Assembly (NCBI GenBank): GCA_039810485.1
Contig: JBDHXA010000001.1
Span: 43,861 to 107,860 of the forward strand
Direction of reading: 5' to 3'
DNA length: 64,000 nt
From: JADZAA01 sp039810485
GTDB lineage: Bacteria; Bacteroidota; Ignavibacteria; Kapaibacteriales; UBA961
In this document: positions 36,798 to 46,389 of the stretch, piece by piece
How the letters are laid out: every line of letters begins with the position of its first letter
Numbering within the stretch: position 1 is the first letter of the stretch
Notes under the pieces: model-generated
The model's input: only the letters and a program-made list of their open reading frames with translations
Told to the model about the DNA's origin: nothing
Database searches by the model: none
Translations under genes and position numbers: made by a program

Positions 36798-39671
36798 TTA
36801 TCGTCGCTTCAATTCATCAGCCAAATAAAGAGCCGTATATCCAACTTTATTTTTAACTATATTTTCAGGAGTTCCTTCGGCAATAATTTCACCGCCGCCT
36901 GATCCGCCTTCGGGTCCGAGATCAATTATCCAATCTGCATATTTTACAACATCGAGATTATGCTCTACAACGACAACGGTATTACCTTTGTCAACCAACG
37001 AGCCAAGAAGACGAAGCAAAACTCTCACATCTTCAAAATGAAGTCCTGTTGTCGGTTCGTCCAATAAATATAAAGTTTTGCCGGTTTGCACCTTGGACAA
37101 TTCGGCTGCCAATTTTACTCTTTGCGCCTCGCCGCCGGAAAGAGTGGGCGCTTGCTGTCCCAGTTTGATATAGCCAAGCCCAACATCGAGCAATGTTTGG
37201 AGTTTAGAGCGAATCTTGGGAATTTCGCCAAAAAAATCAACAGCCTCCTCGATGCTCATTTCTAAAACGTTGGCAATAGATTTCCCTTTATAATGCACTT
37301 GCAGCGTTTCGTGATTATATCGCTTGCCCCCGCATGTTTCGCATACGATATAGACATCTGGCAAGTAATTCATTTCTATGCGCTTTATTCCACCGCCCTC
37401 GCATTCTTCACAGCGACCGCCTTTTACATTGAACGAAAAACGCCCTTGTTTGTATCCGCGAACTTTTGCTTCGGTCATTTGCGAGAAAAAATCACGGATT
37501 TGCGTAAAAACACCGGTGTACGTTACCGGATTGCTGCGAGGAGTGCGACCTATTGGTGCTTGATCAATTTCAATTACCTTGTCAATATGCTCCAGACCGG
37601 AAATCGAATCGTAGGGAAGAGGAGCAGCTAAAGAATTGGTGAAGCGACGCGATAAAATTGGAAACAAAGTGTCGTTGATGAGCGATGATTTGCCGCTGCC
37701 GCTCATGCCGGTTATACAAATAAATGCTCCGAGAGGAAGCGATAGCGTTACATTTTTTAGATTATGTCCGCGCGCTCCGTATAATACGATATGCCTGCCA
37801 TTTCCTTTCCTACGTTCAGCTGGTGCGTCTATTCGCTCTTCGCCGGTTAAATAACGAGCAGTTATAGAATTTTTGATATTTTTCTTTGATTGCAATTTCT
37901 TTGGCTCGCCTGCAAAACATATTTCGCCGCCATGAATGCCTGCCCTTGGGCCAATGTCGACCAAAAAATCGGCTGATTCAATCATGTCGCGATCATGCTC
38001 AACGACTATAACGGAATTTCCAATATCGCGCAGGTTTTTTAATGATTCTATAAGCTTGTGATTGTCATGTTGATGCAGACCAATACTAGGCTCGTCGAGA
38101 ATATAGGTGATGCCAACGAGCTGTGAGCCGATTTGCGATGCCAATCGAATGCGCTGCGACTCGCCGCCGCTTAATGTGCGCGCACTACGATTCAATGACA
38201 TATAATGCAAACCGACATTAATCAAAAAGGAAAGTCGCGAATGAATTTCTCGCAGGATAAGTTTGGCTAGAATATTTTCACGCTCAGATAAATAATTATG
38301 CAAATCAGCAAAATATACTGTAGCCGCAGAAATATCTAATGAAGTTGCTTCACTGATATTTTTATCATGAATTAGAACAGATAAATTTTCTTTTTTCAAA
38401 CGTCCGCCCTGACATTCCGAGCAGATTTGATGCGACATATATTGCTCATAATTTTCACGAATTTCCGAAGAATTAGTTTCTTGGTAATGCCTCCAAAACA
38501 AAGGTAAAACACCCGGAAACGATAGTTTCATTGTGAGAATTTCACCGCTCATTGTGCTGTAGTTAATATCAATTTTATGATTTTTTGTGCCCCAAAGCAA
38601 TGTTTCGATTATTTCGGGAGATAAGGAAGAAATAGGCGCTTCAAGGTTGATTTTTGCTTGTTTGGCAAATTGTGCGGCTTGGTCCCAAATCCACATTTTA
38701 CGTTTTTTCCCAAGAATGACTATACCGCCCTCTTCGATTGAAACTTCTTTTTGGGGTATAACCTTGGCAATGTCGAATCCATTTGTATATCCAAGCCCTT
38801 CACATGCTTTGCAAGCACCAAAAGGGGAGTTGAATGAAAAATTATTTGGCGATAACTGTTCGTAGGATTTTCCGCAATTCGCGCATGAATTTAGAGTAGA
38901 AAACAATCGTTCATGCCAAACTCCATTATCTTCCCAAAGAATTAGCAAAGATTGCTCGCCCAAATTTAATGCTGTTTCAAGCGATTCGGAAAGGCGTTGT
39001 TCTTGTTCGTGTTCAACTTTTAGCCGATCTATTACAAGCTCTATTGTATGAACTTTGTAACGAGAAATCTGCAAATCTGTTTCTAATACTTGTATTGCTC
39101 CATCAATGCGAACACGGGAATAACCTTGGCGGCGAAATTTCTCGAATAATTCTTTGTAATGACCTTTGCGTCCTTTTACAACTGGAGCTAAAATCTGAAT
39201 GCGACGACTATTATATTCTGAAAGGAGTATTTCTATGATTTGTTCGAATGATTGGGCCTGCACCGGTATATGACAGTCCACACAATATTGGATTCCAATT
39301 TTTGCATAAAGAAGTCGAATATAATCATATACTTCTGTAACTGTTCCAACTGTTGATCGCGGATTTTTCCCCACAGATTTCTGCTCAATTGAAATTGCCG
39401 GCGACAGACCTTCAATACGGTCAACATCGGGCTTTTTCATCATGCCCAAAAATTGACGCGCATAGGGGCTAAGACATTCTACATAGCGTCTCTGGCCTTC
39501 GGCGTAGAGCGTGTCGAATGCCAGAGAGGATTTGCCGCTGCCGGAAAGACCGGTAATGACGACTAATAGTTCGCGTGGAATTGCTAGCGAAATATTCTTG
39601 AGGTTGTGTTCCCGTGCTCCTTCCACGGTGATTTCGGTGAGTTCCTGAGGCTCATTATCTAATGAAGACAT
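36798..39671 (-). CDS. uvrA: Excinuclease ABC subunit A
   Basis: A 957-residue DNA-damage recognition ATPase of nucleotide excision repair. Two ABC ATPase halves are complete: Walker A GLSGSGKSSLA (about 40-50) and GMSGSGKSSLI (about 655), signature motifs LSGGESQRI and LSGGEAQRV, Walker B ILDEPS and LLDEPTTGLH. Both zinc-binding cysteine modules are present (CANCGKSYE...CKACEG and CEECEGGG...CETCGG). Length matches the family. uvrB is in the same window but about 11 kb away on the same strand. The start ATG at 39671 gives the typical short leader before ITVEGAREHNLK. Confidence 0.97.
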   Translation of the reverse strand: MSSLDNEPQELTEITVEGAREHNLKNISLAIPRELLVVITGLSGSGKSSLAFDTLYAEGQRRYVECLSPYARQFLGMMKKPDVDRIEGLSPAISIEQKSVGKNPRSTVGTVTEVYDYIRLLYAKIGIQYCVDCHIPVQAQSFEQIIEILLSEYNSRRIQILAPVVKGRKGHYKELFEKFRRQGYSRVRIDGAIQVLETDLQISRYKVHTIELVIDRLKVEHEQEQRLSESLETALNLGEQSLLILWEDNGVWHERLFSTLNSCANCGKSYEQLSPNNFSFNSPFGACKACEGLGYTNGFDIAKVIPQKEVSIEEGGIVILGKKRKMWIWDQAAQFAKQAKINLEAPISSLSPEIIETLLWGTKNHKIDINYSTMSGEILTMKLSFPGVLPLFWRHYQETNSSEIRENYEQYMSHQICSECQGGRLKKENLSVLIHDKNISEATSLDISAATVYFADLHNYLSERENILAKLILREIHSRLSFLINVGLHYMSLNRSARTLSGGESQRIRLASQIGSQLVGITYILDEPSIGLHQHDNHKLIESLKNLRDIGNSVIVVEHDRDMIESADFLVDIGPRAGIHGGEICFAGEPKKLQSKKNIKNSITARYLTGEERIDAPAERRKGNGRHIVLYGARGHNLKNVTLSLPLGAFICITGMSGSGKSSLINDTLFPILSRRFTNSLAAPLPYDSISGLEHIDKVIEIDQAPIGRTPRSNPVTYTGVFTQIRDFFSQMTEAKVRGYKQGRFSFNVKGGRCEECEGGGIKRIEMNYLPDVYIVCETCGGKRYNHETLQVHYKGKSIANVLEMSIEEAVDFFGEIPKIRSKLQTLLDVGLGYIKLGQQAPTLSGGEAQRVKLAAELSKVQTGKTLYLLDEPTTGLHFEDVRVLLRLLGSLVDKGNTVVVVEHNLDVVKYADWIIDLGPEGGSGGGEIIAEGTPENIVKNKVGYTALYLADELKRR

Positions 39672-39799
39672 TGTGCGATCTCATGTTTTGAATAGAGATT
39701 TATCGTGCTTTAATTCGATTCTTATTTGCATGAATAATCAGCATTACATCTAACTTTATTGCTTAAAATTTACCGAGCATTTTGTAAATAAAATAATTA

Positions 39800-41176
39800 T
39801 TATCGCAATAGTTTTAGAATATCGTTGAAAGATATTACGACAATCAATAGCAGCAAAAGACCAACGCCAATATTTTGCACAATCATTTTTACTTTTAAAG
39901 ACAGTTCGCGGCGAATAGCTGCTTCAATGGCAATAATTACCAAATGACCGCCATCTAAAGCAGGCAGCGGTAAAATATTCATAAGGCCAATTGAAACAGA
40001 AATAATTGCAACAAAAGAAAAGAATGCTTCAACACCGTATTTTGCTTGTTGACCAGCCATTTTTATCATGCCGACAGGCCCAGTAATAGTAGATGCAGCC
40101 GCAACTTTTCCGGTAAATATATTTTTTACTACGCCACCTGTAAGAGCAACATAATTATAAGTTTGTGCAAATCCTTGGCCTAATGCTCCAAATAAAGAAT
40201 ATTGTTCTGAAAGAATTTTTCCTGTAAATCTTTCTTCTAAAGCAACGCCTATTTTCCCGTTTTCGTCAGGAGTTGCCGTTATCTCTTTAACATCGTTATT
40301 TCTTTTGATTTTTATTGTTATTTGCGAATTTTTATGCGCGCCAATAATAGATACGCATTGTTCGCTTGAAAATATTGGAATATTATTTATAGAAAGCAGA
40401 GTGTCGGAAGGCAAAATACCGGCTTTGGCGGCCGGAGCTGACTGTGTTGCGGGAGTTAAAATAATTGTTGTTCCAGAAAAATATAAGCCAAATTTATTTT
40501 CTTTACTAAGCGCATCAATTAATTTTTTACCATTTATGTGCAGCGTTGTTTTTTGTCCGTTGCGAAGGATCACCACAGTGCGGTCATCGCCAATATTTTC
40601 AAGCATTAGCTGTTCTTGAGCATCGTTAATGCTTGCGCATGACTTGCCATTTATCGAAAGAATCGCATCGCCTGCGCGAAACCCGCTTTCTTGCGCTAAT
40701 GATTGCTCGGCAACATAGCCAATAGGCGTTAACATGCGAAGAGTTTTGCCATTGCTAAAAGCTAGCCATGAAAAAATAACTATGGCAAGCAGAAAATTCA
40801 TGATAACACCAGCAGAAAGGACAAAAGCTTTCTGCGCGGCATTTTTGCTCCTAAATTCCCATGGTTTTGGCTCTGACTTCATTTGCTCGGCATCCATGGA
40901 TTCGTCCACCATGCCGGAAATTTTTACGTAGCCTCCCAGAGGCAAAATACATAAGCGATAATCGGTAAAACCATCGCTTTCCCATGTTCCAGGCAATTTT
41001 CCAAAGGAAAATTTTGTTTTTTTATTCCAGCCGAAAAGACGAGGACCCATGCCAAGCGCAAAAATATCGGCGCGCATGCCGCATAGTCGCGCAGCGAAAA
41101 AATGACCTAATTCGTGTATGGTAACAATGATGGCAATCACCTTGATGAATTGCCAAACCCAGCCGATTACTTCCAT
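39800..41176 (-). CDS. rseP: Site-2 intramembrane metalloprotease RseP
   Basis: A 458-residue inner-membrane zinc protease that cleaves transmembrane proteins such as anti-sigma factors, and signal-peptide remnants. The zinc motif HELGH (H21, E22, H25) lies in the first membrane segment; the second active-site motif NILPLPALDGGH is near residue 400. Two PDZ-like domains sit between them (about 150-330), typical of RseP. It follows dxr by 78 bp, a neighbour arrangement found in many bacteria. No anti-sigma factor substrate is encoded in the window. Confidence 0.94.
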   Translation of the reverse strand: MEVIGWVWQFIKVIAIIVTIHELGHFFAARLCGMRADIFALGMGPRLFGWNKKTKFSFGKLPGTWESDGFTDYRLCILPLGGYVKISGMVDESMDAEQMKSEPKPWEFRSKNAAQKAFVLSAGVIMNFLLAIVIFSWLAFSNGKTLRMLTPIGYVAEQSLAQESGFRAGDAILSINGKSCASINDAQEQLMLENIGDDRTVVILRNGQKTTLHINGKKLIDALSKENKFGLYFSGTTIILTPATQSAPAAKAGILPSDTLLSINNIPIFSSEQCVSIIGAHKNSQITIKIKRNNDVKEITATPDENGKIGVALEERFTGKILSEQYSLFGALGQGFAQTYNYVALTGGVVKNIFTGKVAAASTITGPVGMIKMAGQQAKYGVEAFFSFVAIISVSIGLMNILPLPALDGGHLVIIAIEAAIRRELSLKVKMIVQNIGVGLLLLLIVVISFNDILKLLR

Positions 41177-41254
41177 AAAAGTTCTAGTTTGTTATTGTCG
41201 TAAGATGAAATGACCTATAATAAATTAGTGGGGCAAATATTGTTTAAAATATAT

Positions 41255-42436
41255 TTATCCCAATTGTATTTTACCGTTGTTTGATCGGTTGCCAATGATA
41301 AGTTCTCTTGTAATCGTGTCAGCATCAATTATGTTGCTGATTGTTGGCGACGCTATCGAATCATGCTGCTCTAAAGATTTTTCTATAAGTTTCGGAATGT
41401 CAGAAAAAACAATCTTTCCATTAAAAAAAAGAGATACAGCTATTTCATTTGCAGCATTAAGCGCTGCCGAATATGTGCCGCCATTATTGAGACAAAAGTA
41501 CGCATGGTCGAGACATGGAAATTTTTCACGATCAGGAGCAAAAAAATGTAAATTATTATATTCTAAAAAATTCAATCGTGAGAAATTCGTTTTCACATGG
41601 CGCGGATAAGCTAATGCGTAAGCAATCGGCACTCGCATATCGGGCATTCCCAACTGCGCTTTAATCGAGCCGTCTTGGAATTGAACCAATGAATGAATGA
41701 TGCTTTGCGGATGAATAACAACGTCAATCTGTTCCGGCAACACATTAAAAAGCCAATATGCCTCAATGACTTCAAATCCCTTGTTCATAAGAGTTGCTGA
41801 GTCAATCGTAATTTTCGCTCCCATATTCCAAGTTGGATGTCTCAATGCATCTTCAAGTCGTATAGTATTAAAAGTATTGGCGGCTCGTTCTCGAAATGGA
41901 CCGCCTGATGCAGTCAGAATTATCTTCTCAATTTCTTGTTGATTTTCACCTTGCAAACATTGCAGAATTGCTGAATGCTCGCTGTCGACCGGTAAAATAT
42001 CAATCTGCTTTTTTTCTGCCTCGCGCATGATAATGCATCCTGCGCTGACAAGAGATTCTTTATTGGCAAGAGCTATTCGCCGCGTCTTACCTGCTTGGAT
42101 AGCGGCTAATGTTGGCAAAACGCCGGAAAAACCGACTAATGCTGACATTAGAACTGTGTTATGACTGTCTGACGCGGCTTCGCAAATTCCATCGCTGCCG
42201 CAAAGGATAATCCCTTTGAAAGATGTTGTTGCGCAAAATTTATGATAAGACGATTCGTCGGCAATAGCAACTCCTCGAGGGCTGAATTGCTTCGCTTGCC
42301 GTTCAAGAATGTCAATGCGCGTATTGGTTGTAAGGAAATTGACTCGCCATTCGTCCGGGAGCAATGCCAATGTCTGCAGGGTTTGCGCGCCTATAGATCC
42401 GGTTGAGCCAAGTATAGTAAGAGTTTCTACGTTCAT
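41255..42436 (-). CDS. dxr: 1-deoxy-D-xylulose 5-phosphate reductoisomerase
   Basis: A 393-residue NADPH-dependent enzyme that converts DXP to MEP in the non-mevalonate isoprenoid pathway. The cofactor loop GSTGSIGAQTL (about 9-19), the metal- and substrate-binding VDSEHSAI (about 149-156), and NKGFEVIEAYWLF (about 215-227) are all conserved. Length is normal. It lies 15 bp after the RNase G gene and 78 bp before rseP, on the same strand, so these three genes are probably co-transcribed. Confidence 0.96.
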   Translation of the reverse strand: MNVETLTILGSTGSIGAQTLQTLALLPDEWRVNFLTTNTRIDILERQAKQFSPRGVAIADESSYHKFCATTSFKGIILCGSDGICEAASDSHNTVLMSALVGFSGVLPTLAAIQAGKTRRIALANKESLVSAGCIIMREAEKKQIDILPVDSEHSAILQCLQGENQQEIEKIILTASGGPFRERAANTFNTIRLEDALRHPTWNMGAKITIDSATLMNKGFEVIEAYWLFNVLPEQIDVVIHPQSIIHSLVQFQDGSIKAQLGMPDMRVPIAYALAYPRHVKTNFSRLNFLEYNNLHFFAPDREKFPCLDHAYFCLNNGGTYSAALNAANEIAVSLFFNGKIVFSDIPKLIEKSLEQHDSIASPTISNIIDADTITRELIIGNRSNNGKIQLG

Positions 42437-42451
42437 AAGTTGTAGATCACA

Positions 42452-44074
42452 TCACAAGTATTCTTGCGTGATATCCTTTTGATATTGCAGTGATATAAAT
42501 CGGAATTCATTGGGGCGAAGCGCAGAATTTTGCTTCACTTTTATGCGAATAAAATGCCGAAGCATCAACCGTGTAATATGCGAGAAACTTCCTTCGTAGA
42601 GATACTCAGCCAATGACGGAGAAACCATAAGTATGATAGAAAAATCATAGTTGCGCGCCTTGAAATTGCGAAGCCACCTATCGAGAGTGCCAATGACAAG
42701 CGATTGCGAGGGCACGCGGCCAACGCCGCCGCATGTTGGGCATAAATCACTGATGCGCTCTGCAATATTTTGTCGTATACGCTGACGTGTCATTTGCATA
42801 AGTCCAAGCTGCGTAATAGGATAAATGATTGTTTTTGCGCGGTCGCGGCTTAGCTCTCGCCGCATTTCTTCGTATATGCGTTTACGATTGTTTTCATCTG
42901 CCATATCTATGAAGTCAATAATAATTATGCCGCCAATGTCGCGTAGGCGCAATTGCCGCGCAACAGCTTTAACTGCTTCCATATTAGCAATTACTGCATT
43001 CTTTTCTTGCTCGCGCTCGGTGAGAGCGCGCCCAGAATTAACGTCTATAACGCAGAGAGCTTCAGTTTGGTCTATAACAATAGAACCGCCGCCAGGCAAC
43101 ATTACTTTTCGCGCAAAAATATCGGAAATGGCGCGGTCGAGACGAAAATGGTGAAATATTGAACGTCGTCCTGCATAAAATTCTACTTTCTCTGCAAGTT
43201 CTGGCGACATCCAATGCAGATATTCGGTAATCTCTTTGTATAATTTTTTGGAGTCGACAGCGACCCGCGCGACCTCATGCGTAAATAAATCGCGGATAAC
43301 ACTGCCTGCTAAATTTTTATCTTTGTAGAGAAGCGAAGGAGGGCGCGACTTTACAACATTCTGCTCAATTTCTTTCCATTGTTCTAAGAGAAAATCCCAA
43401 TCGCGCCGCAATTCCACATCGGTCTTTGCTTCAGCAGCAGTGCGAATTATGCAACCAAGCCCCTCGGGAAGAATTGACTTCGCCAATGTCCTCAATCGGC
43501 GCCGCTCTTTTGACGACTGTATTTTACGTGAAACGCCGATTGCCGATTCGAAAGGCAGAAGCACGACATAGCGTCCCGGTAGAGCCACTTTGGTGGTAAC
43601 GCGCACTCCTTTTGTAGAATATGCTTCGCGAACGACTTGTACTATTACAGTTTGTTTTGGCTGTAGATTTATAGAAATTGTACCGGAACGTTTCGTGCGA
43701 AAAGTAGGCATTTGCTTTTTTTTGACGACGGATTTTTTCTTTTTCCGCAAAGCAACTGCAACATTTTCATCTTTTTCGATTATTGCACTATCTTCGTCTT
43801 CATCTTCGTCTTCATCGTCCTCCTCGGTTATGAATGAATCTTCGAGTGAGGAGTCAATATCCGAGAAATGCAAAAAAGCGTCTTGCGGCAAACCAATATT
43901 GATAAATGCCGCATTCATGCCTTGCATAATGCGCTGCACAGTTCCGAAATAAACATTTCCTACTAGCCGCTCCATTTCGGGAGCTTCTGTAAAAAGCTCG
44001 GCTAATTCGCCATTCTCGGTAATTGCTATTTGCACCTCGTTGAGCGCAGCATTAATAATAATTTCTTTATTCAT
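42452..44074 (-). CDS. rng: Ribonuclease E/G family endoribonuclease
   Basis: A 540-residue endoribonuclease that cleaves AU-rich single-stranded RNA and trims rRNA. An S1-like domain occupies the N-terminus (GNVYFGTVQRIM...AAFINIG). The catalytic DNase I-like domain has the metal-binding aspartates in CVIDVNSGR and IIIDFIDM, and the zinc-link cysteines in CPTCGGVGR (about 445). Residues about 75-130 hold an insert that is first strongly acidic (EEDDEDEDEDED) then basic (RKKKKSVVKKK), breaking the S1 region; this is not in E. coli RNase G. A -7 element TATTTTTG on the minus strand at 44132-44139 may be its promoter. Confidence 0.93.
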   Translation of the reverse strand: MNKEIIINAALNEVQIAITENGELAELFTEAPEMERLVGNVYFGTVQRIMQGMNAAFINIGLPQDAFLHFSDIDSSLEDSFITEEDDEDEDEDEDSAIIEKDENVAVALRKKKKSVVKKKQMPTFRTKRSGTISINLQPKQTVIVQVVREAYSTKGVRVTTKVALPGRYVVLLPFESAIGVSRKIQSSKERRRLRTLAKSILPEGLGCIIRTAAEAKTDVELRRDWDFLLEQWKEIEQNVVKSRPPSLLYKDKNLAGSVIRDLFTHEVARVAVDSKKLYKEITEYLHWMSPELAEKVEFYAGRRSIFHHFRLDRAISDIFARKVMLPGGGSIVIDQTEALCVIDVNSGRALTEREQEKNAVIANMEAVKAVARQLRLRDIGGIIIIDFIDMADENNRKRIYEEMRRELSRDRAKTIIYPITQLGLMQMTRQRIRQNIAERISDLCPTCGGVGRVPSQSLVIGTLDRWLRNFKARNYDFSIILMVSPSLAEYLYEGSFSHITRLMLRHFIRIKVKQNSALRPNEFRFISLQYQKDITQEYL

Positions 44075-44131
44075 GCACTCATTATTGAAAACACTTTTTG
44101 GCGAGAGAAAGAAAAATCAAGCATAGTTTGT

Positions 44132-44161
44132 CAAAAATACGGATTTTTCTTTGTGAGAAAA
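44132..44161 (-). promoter_or_regulatory. Possible promoter of rng
   Basis: A perfect -7 element TATTTTTG lies on the minus strand at 44132-44139; about 18-19 bases upstream is only a TTTT/GTTT sequence as -33 box. It is 58 bp before the rng start codon, downstream of the SRP RNA terminator. Confidence 0.45.
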
Positions 44162-44213
44162 CGTGTGTAAGTGTGTTCTTTATATAGGAACGATTTTAAA
44201 AACTATATAAAAT

Positions 44214-44219
44214 AAAAAA
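44214..44219 (-). terminator. T run ending the SRP RNA
   Basis: Six T bases directly follow the closing stem of the SRP RNA on the minus strand, so the RNA's own 8-bp terminal stem acts as the terminator hairpin. Confidence 0.75.
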
Positions 44220-44315
44220 GGTCAAGTTGACCGTGGCGCACTGTGAGCAAACTGACCGTTGCTTCCTTCCGGACCTGGCGGGATTGGGCTTGTCGCAGTC
44301 GCACGGGACTTGACC
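44220..44315 (-). ncRNA. ffs: Signal recognition particle RNA (4.5S-like)
   Basis: The minus strand gives a 96-base hairpin RNA closed by a perfect terminal stem (ggtcaagt/acttgacc). The apical part carries the SRP domain IV signature GGTCCGGAAGGAAGCA at about 44248-44270, the binding site for Ffh. This is the short bacterial form without an Alu domain. It guides inner-membrane and secreted proteins with Ffh and FtsY. A consensus promoter lies just upstream and a T run just downstream. Confidence 0.96.
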
Positions 44316-44320
44316 GACGG

Positions 44321-44352
44321 CAAAAATACGAACTTTGTATTAACCGGCCAAA
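44321..44352 (-). promoter_or_regulatory. Promoter of the SRP RNA
   Basis: On the minus strand TTTG (44349-44352) is followed after 20 bases by TATTTTTG (44321-44328). Transcription would start at or just before the first base of the RNA stem at about 44315. Confidence 0.88.
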
Positions 44353-44360
44353 CAGCCAAA

Positions 44361-44392
44361 TTTGCATAGTGAAGTGAAAACGGTTATTTTTG
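44361..44392 (+). promoter_or_regulatory. Promoter of tRNA-Arg
   Basis: On the plus strand TTTG (44361-44364) is followed after 20 bases by TATTTTTG (44385-44392). It starts eight bases from the SRP RNA promoter and points the other way. Confidence 0.88.
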
Positions 44393-44412
44393 CGGTCTAA
44401 ATTATTCATTAT

Positions 44413-44486
<74 letters not shown>

Positions 44487-44496
44487 CTGTCATACA

Positions 44497-44533
44497 ACGG
44501 AAAATATCCTAAAAAGGTAATTTCCGTTTTTTT
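44497..44533 (+). terminator. Rho-independent terminator after tRNA-Arg
   Basis: A stem acggaaa/tttccgt with inner CCT/AGG pairs is followed by seven T bases (44527-44533), 10 bp after the tRNA. Confidence 0.85.
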
Positions 44534-44605
44534 ATTGAAATGCTGAATGGCAGTCATGCTTCCTTTAGAATGATTCAGCATTGAGTTCTTCTGCATTTCT
44601 TCAAT

Positions 44606-46339
44606 CTAACCCGAAATCTCGCGCAATCCGTATTTGCCAAATGAACTGACTATTTCTTGTTCGATTGGATGTCGCTCTTGCTCCGCCAGTTGTTTTTCTA
44701 CCGATTTTTGCTCTGGTTTTACAGCGGTTTCTTCAAAGTTCTGAGAGAATTCTGCAGTTTTATTATCAGAAAATGTCGAGCTGCCTAATATTGAGACAGT
44801 AACAGTAATTGACGCATGAAAATATTTAGCCAATGCCTCAGCCAAAGAAGTTTTAAGCGCAGTAAATTGATCGGCTAAAAAAGCTTTTTTTACGTAAATG
44901 ATAATCTCGCGGTCAAAGAACTTTAACTCAGCTTGCGATATGAGCATTGCCAAAGTTTTGTTGCGGTAATGTTTTAAGAAATCAGGCCATTTTTGCTTCA
45001 ATTTTTCTTGGACATTTTCAAAATTGCTGTCTGTCGAAACTGACAGATGTTGAGAGGTCGGCTTTGCAAAAGATTGAGATGAATATTCGGCAGTCTGCTC
45101 CTTAGCAATAATAGTTGCCTGATGCGAGCTTGATGATGATAAATTCGATGTTGACGATGGCGACGGGAGACAGCCTGAACTTAATAAAGTTTTTACTTCC
45201 TGAAATTCTTTAATGAGTTCTGCCAAATCGGCAGATTTTTCCATTGCGGCCATTTGCGTCAAAGCAAGCTCGAATCGTATGCGTGGCTGAGGGCTGTATT
45301 TTAACGACTGTTCGGTAGCTGCCGCCAGATTCATCAAGCGCAAAATATCAGGCGTTGTAAAATATACAGATTCAATTTCGTAACGCTCTAAAAATGCAGA
45401 AGATGTTTCTATTAGCGATGTGTTTCCAGTTGCAAGCGTAGAGAGAATATTGCGAAAATGTTCGAGCAAGCCACGCAAACACTCCGCTATGTCGTAACCT
45501 TTCTCAACAACTTGTCGAGCAATATTGAACATTTTGGCTGTGTTATGTTCGCGAATAGCTTGAGTAATTGTAAAAAAGAAATCTTGGTCAATGAGATTAA
45601 GCGTATGAACAACATTGTCGTAGCATATATTTTTGCCGCTGAATGCAATGATTTGGTCGAATATACTTTGCGAGTCGCGCATTGAGCCGTCAGATTTTTT
45701 AGCTATGGCAATGAGTGCGTCATCATCAATTGTTACTCCTTCTCCTTCTGCAATCACTTTTAAACGTCCGATGATCGTTTCGATCTCCATGCGACGAAAA
45801 TCAAAGCGCTGACATCTGCTTAGAATTGTTGCCGGAACTTTGTGAATTTCAGTCGTTGCAAAAATAAATACCAAATGGGGAGGCGGCTCTTCAAGCGTTT
45901 TCAACAAAGCATTGAAAGCCGATGTTGAGAGCATGTGAACTTCATCTATGATGTAGAGCTTATATTTTCCGTGAATAGGAGGATAGCGCGAGTTTTCGCG
46001 AAGTTTTCGCACATCGTCGACGCTGTTGTTTGAAGCGCCGTCAATTTCTACAACATCAAGCGAACGCCCCTCGATAATGTCGCGACAGGATGAGCATTCA
46101 TTGCATGGCTCTGCCTGCTCATTAGGATTTAAGCAGTTCAATGCTTTTGCCATTATGCGCGCAGAAGTGGTCTTACCGACTCCGCGCGGTCCCGTAAAAA
46201 GATATGCATGATGAACGCGCCCGGAAAGCAAGGCGTTGCGCAGAGTAATTGCAATATGATCTTGACCGGCAACTTCGCTGAAACGCATCGGTCGCCATTT
46301 TCGTGCTGTAACGACAAAAGATTCTTCGGATTGTAGCAT
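44606..46339 (-). CDS. dnaX: DNA polymerase III gamma/tau subunit
   Basis: A 577-residue clamp-loader ATPase. The Walker A GPRGVGKTTSA (about 49-59), the zinc module cysteines (C...CNECSSC, about 69-86), DEVHMLS and the sensor region ATTEIHKVPATILSRC are conserved, and the clamp-loader domain III follows to about residue 370. Residues about 385-450 are a Ser-rich linker, then a C-terminal domain of about 100 residues that probably contacts the polymerase. No frameshift signal for a short gamma form was recognised. It lies 50 bp after the C-terminal processing protease gene on the same strand. Confidence 0.95.
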   Translation of the reverse strand: MLQSEESFVVTARKWRPMRFSEVAGQDHIAITLRNALLSGRVHHAYLFTGPRGVGKTTSARIMAKALNCLNPNEQAEPCNECSSCRDIIEGRSLDVVEIDGASNNSVDDVRKLRENSRYPPIHGKYKLYIIDEVHMLSTSAFNALLKTLEEPPPHLVFIFATTEIHKVPATILSRCQRFDFRRMEIETIIGRLKVIAEGEGVTIDDDALIAIAKKSDGSMRDSQSIFDQIIAFSGKNICYDNVVHTLNLIDQDFFFTITQAIREHNTAKMFNIARQVVEKGYDIAECLRGLLEHFRNILSTLATGNTSLIETSSAFLERYEIESVYFTTPDILRLMNLAAATEQSLKYSPQPRIRFELALTQMAAMEKSADLAELIKEFQEVKTLLSSGCLPSPSSTSNLSSSSSHQATIIAKEQTAEYSSQSFAKPTSQHLSVSTDSNFENVQEKLKQKWPDFLKHYRNKTLAMLISQAELKFFDREIIIYVKKAFLADQFTALKTSLAEALAKYFHASITVTVSILGSSTFSDNKTAEFSQNFEETAVKPEQKSVEKQLAEQERHPIEQEIVSSFGKYGLREISG

Positions 46340-46389
46340 TTTTATTTACATTAATTGCATGGGCTTATAGTAAATGGACAAAGATTCTG

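Noticed and set aside
43775..43830. GA-rich repeat in rng as a microsatellite
   Set aside because: It encodes the acidic Asp/Glu stretch of the protein and is in frame, so coding use explains it.
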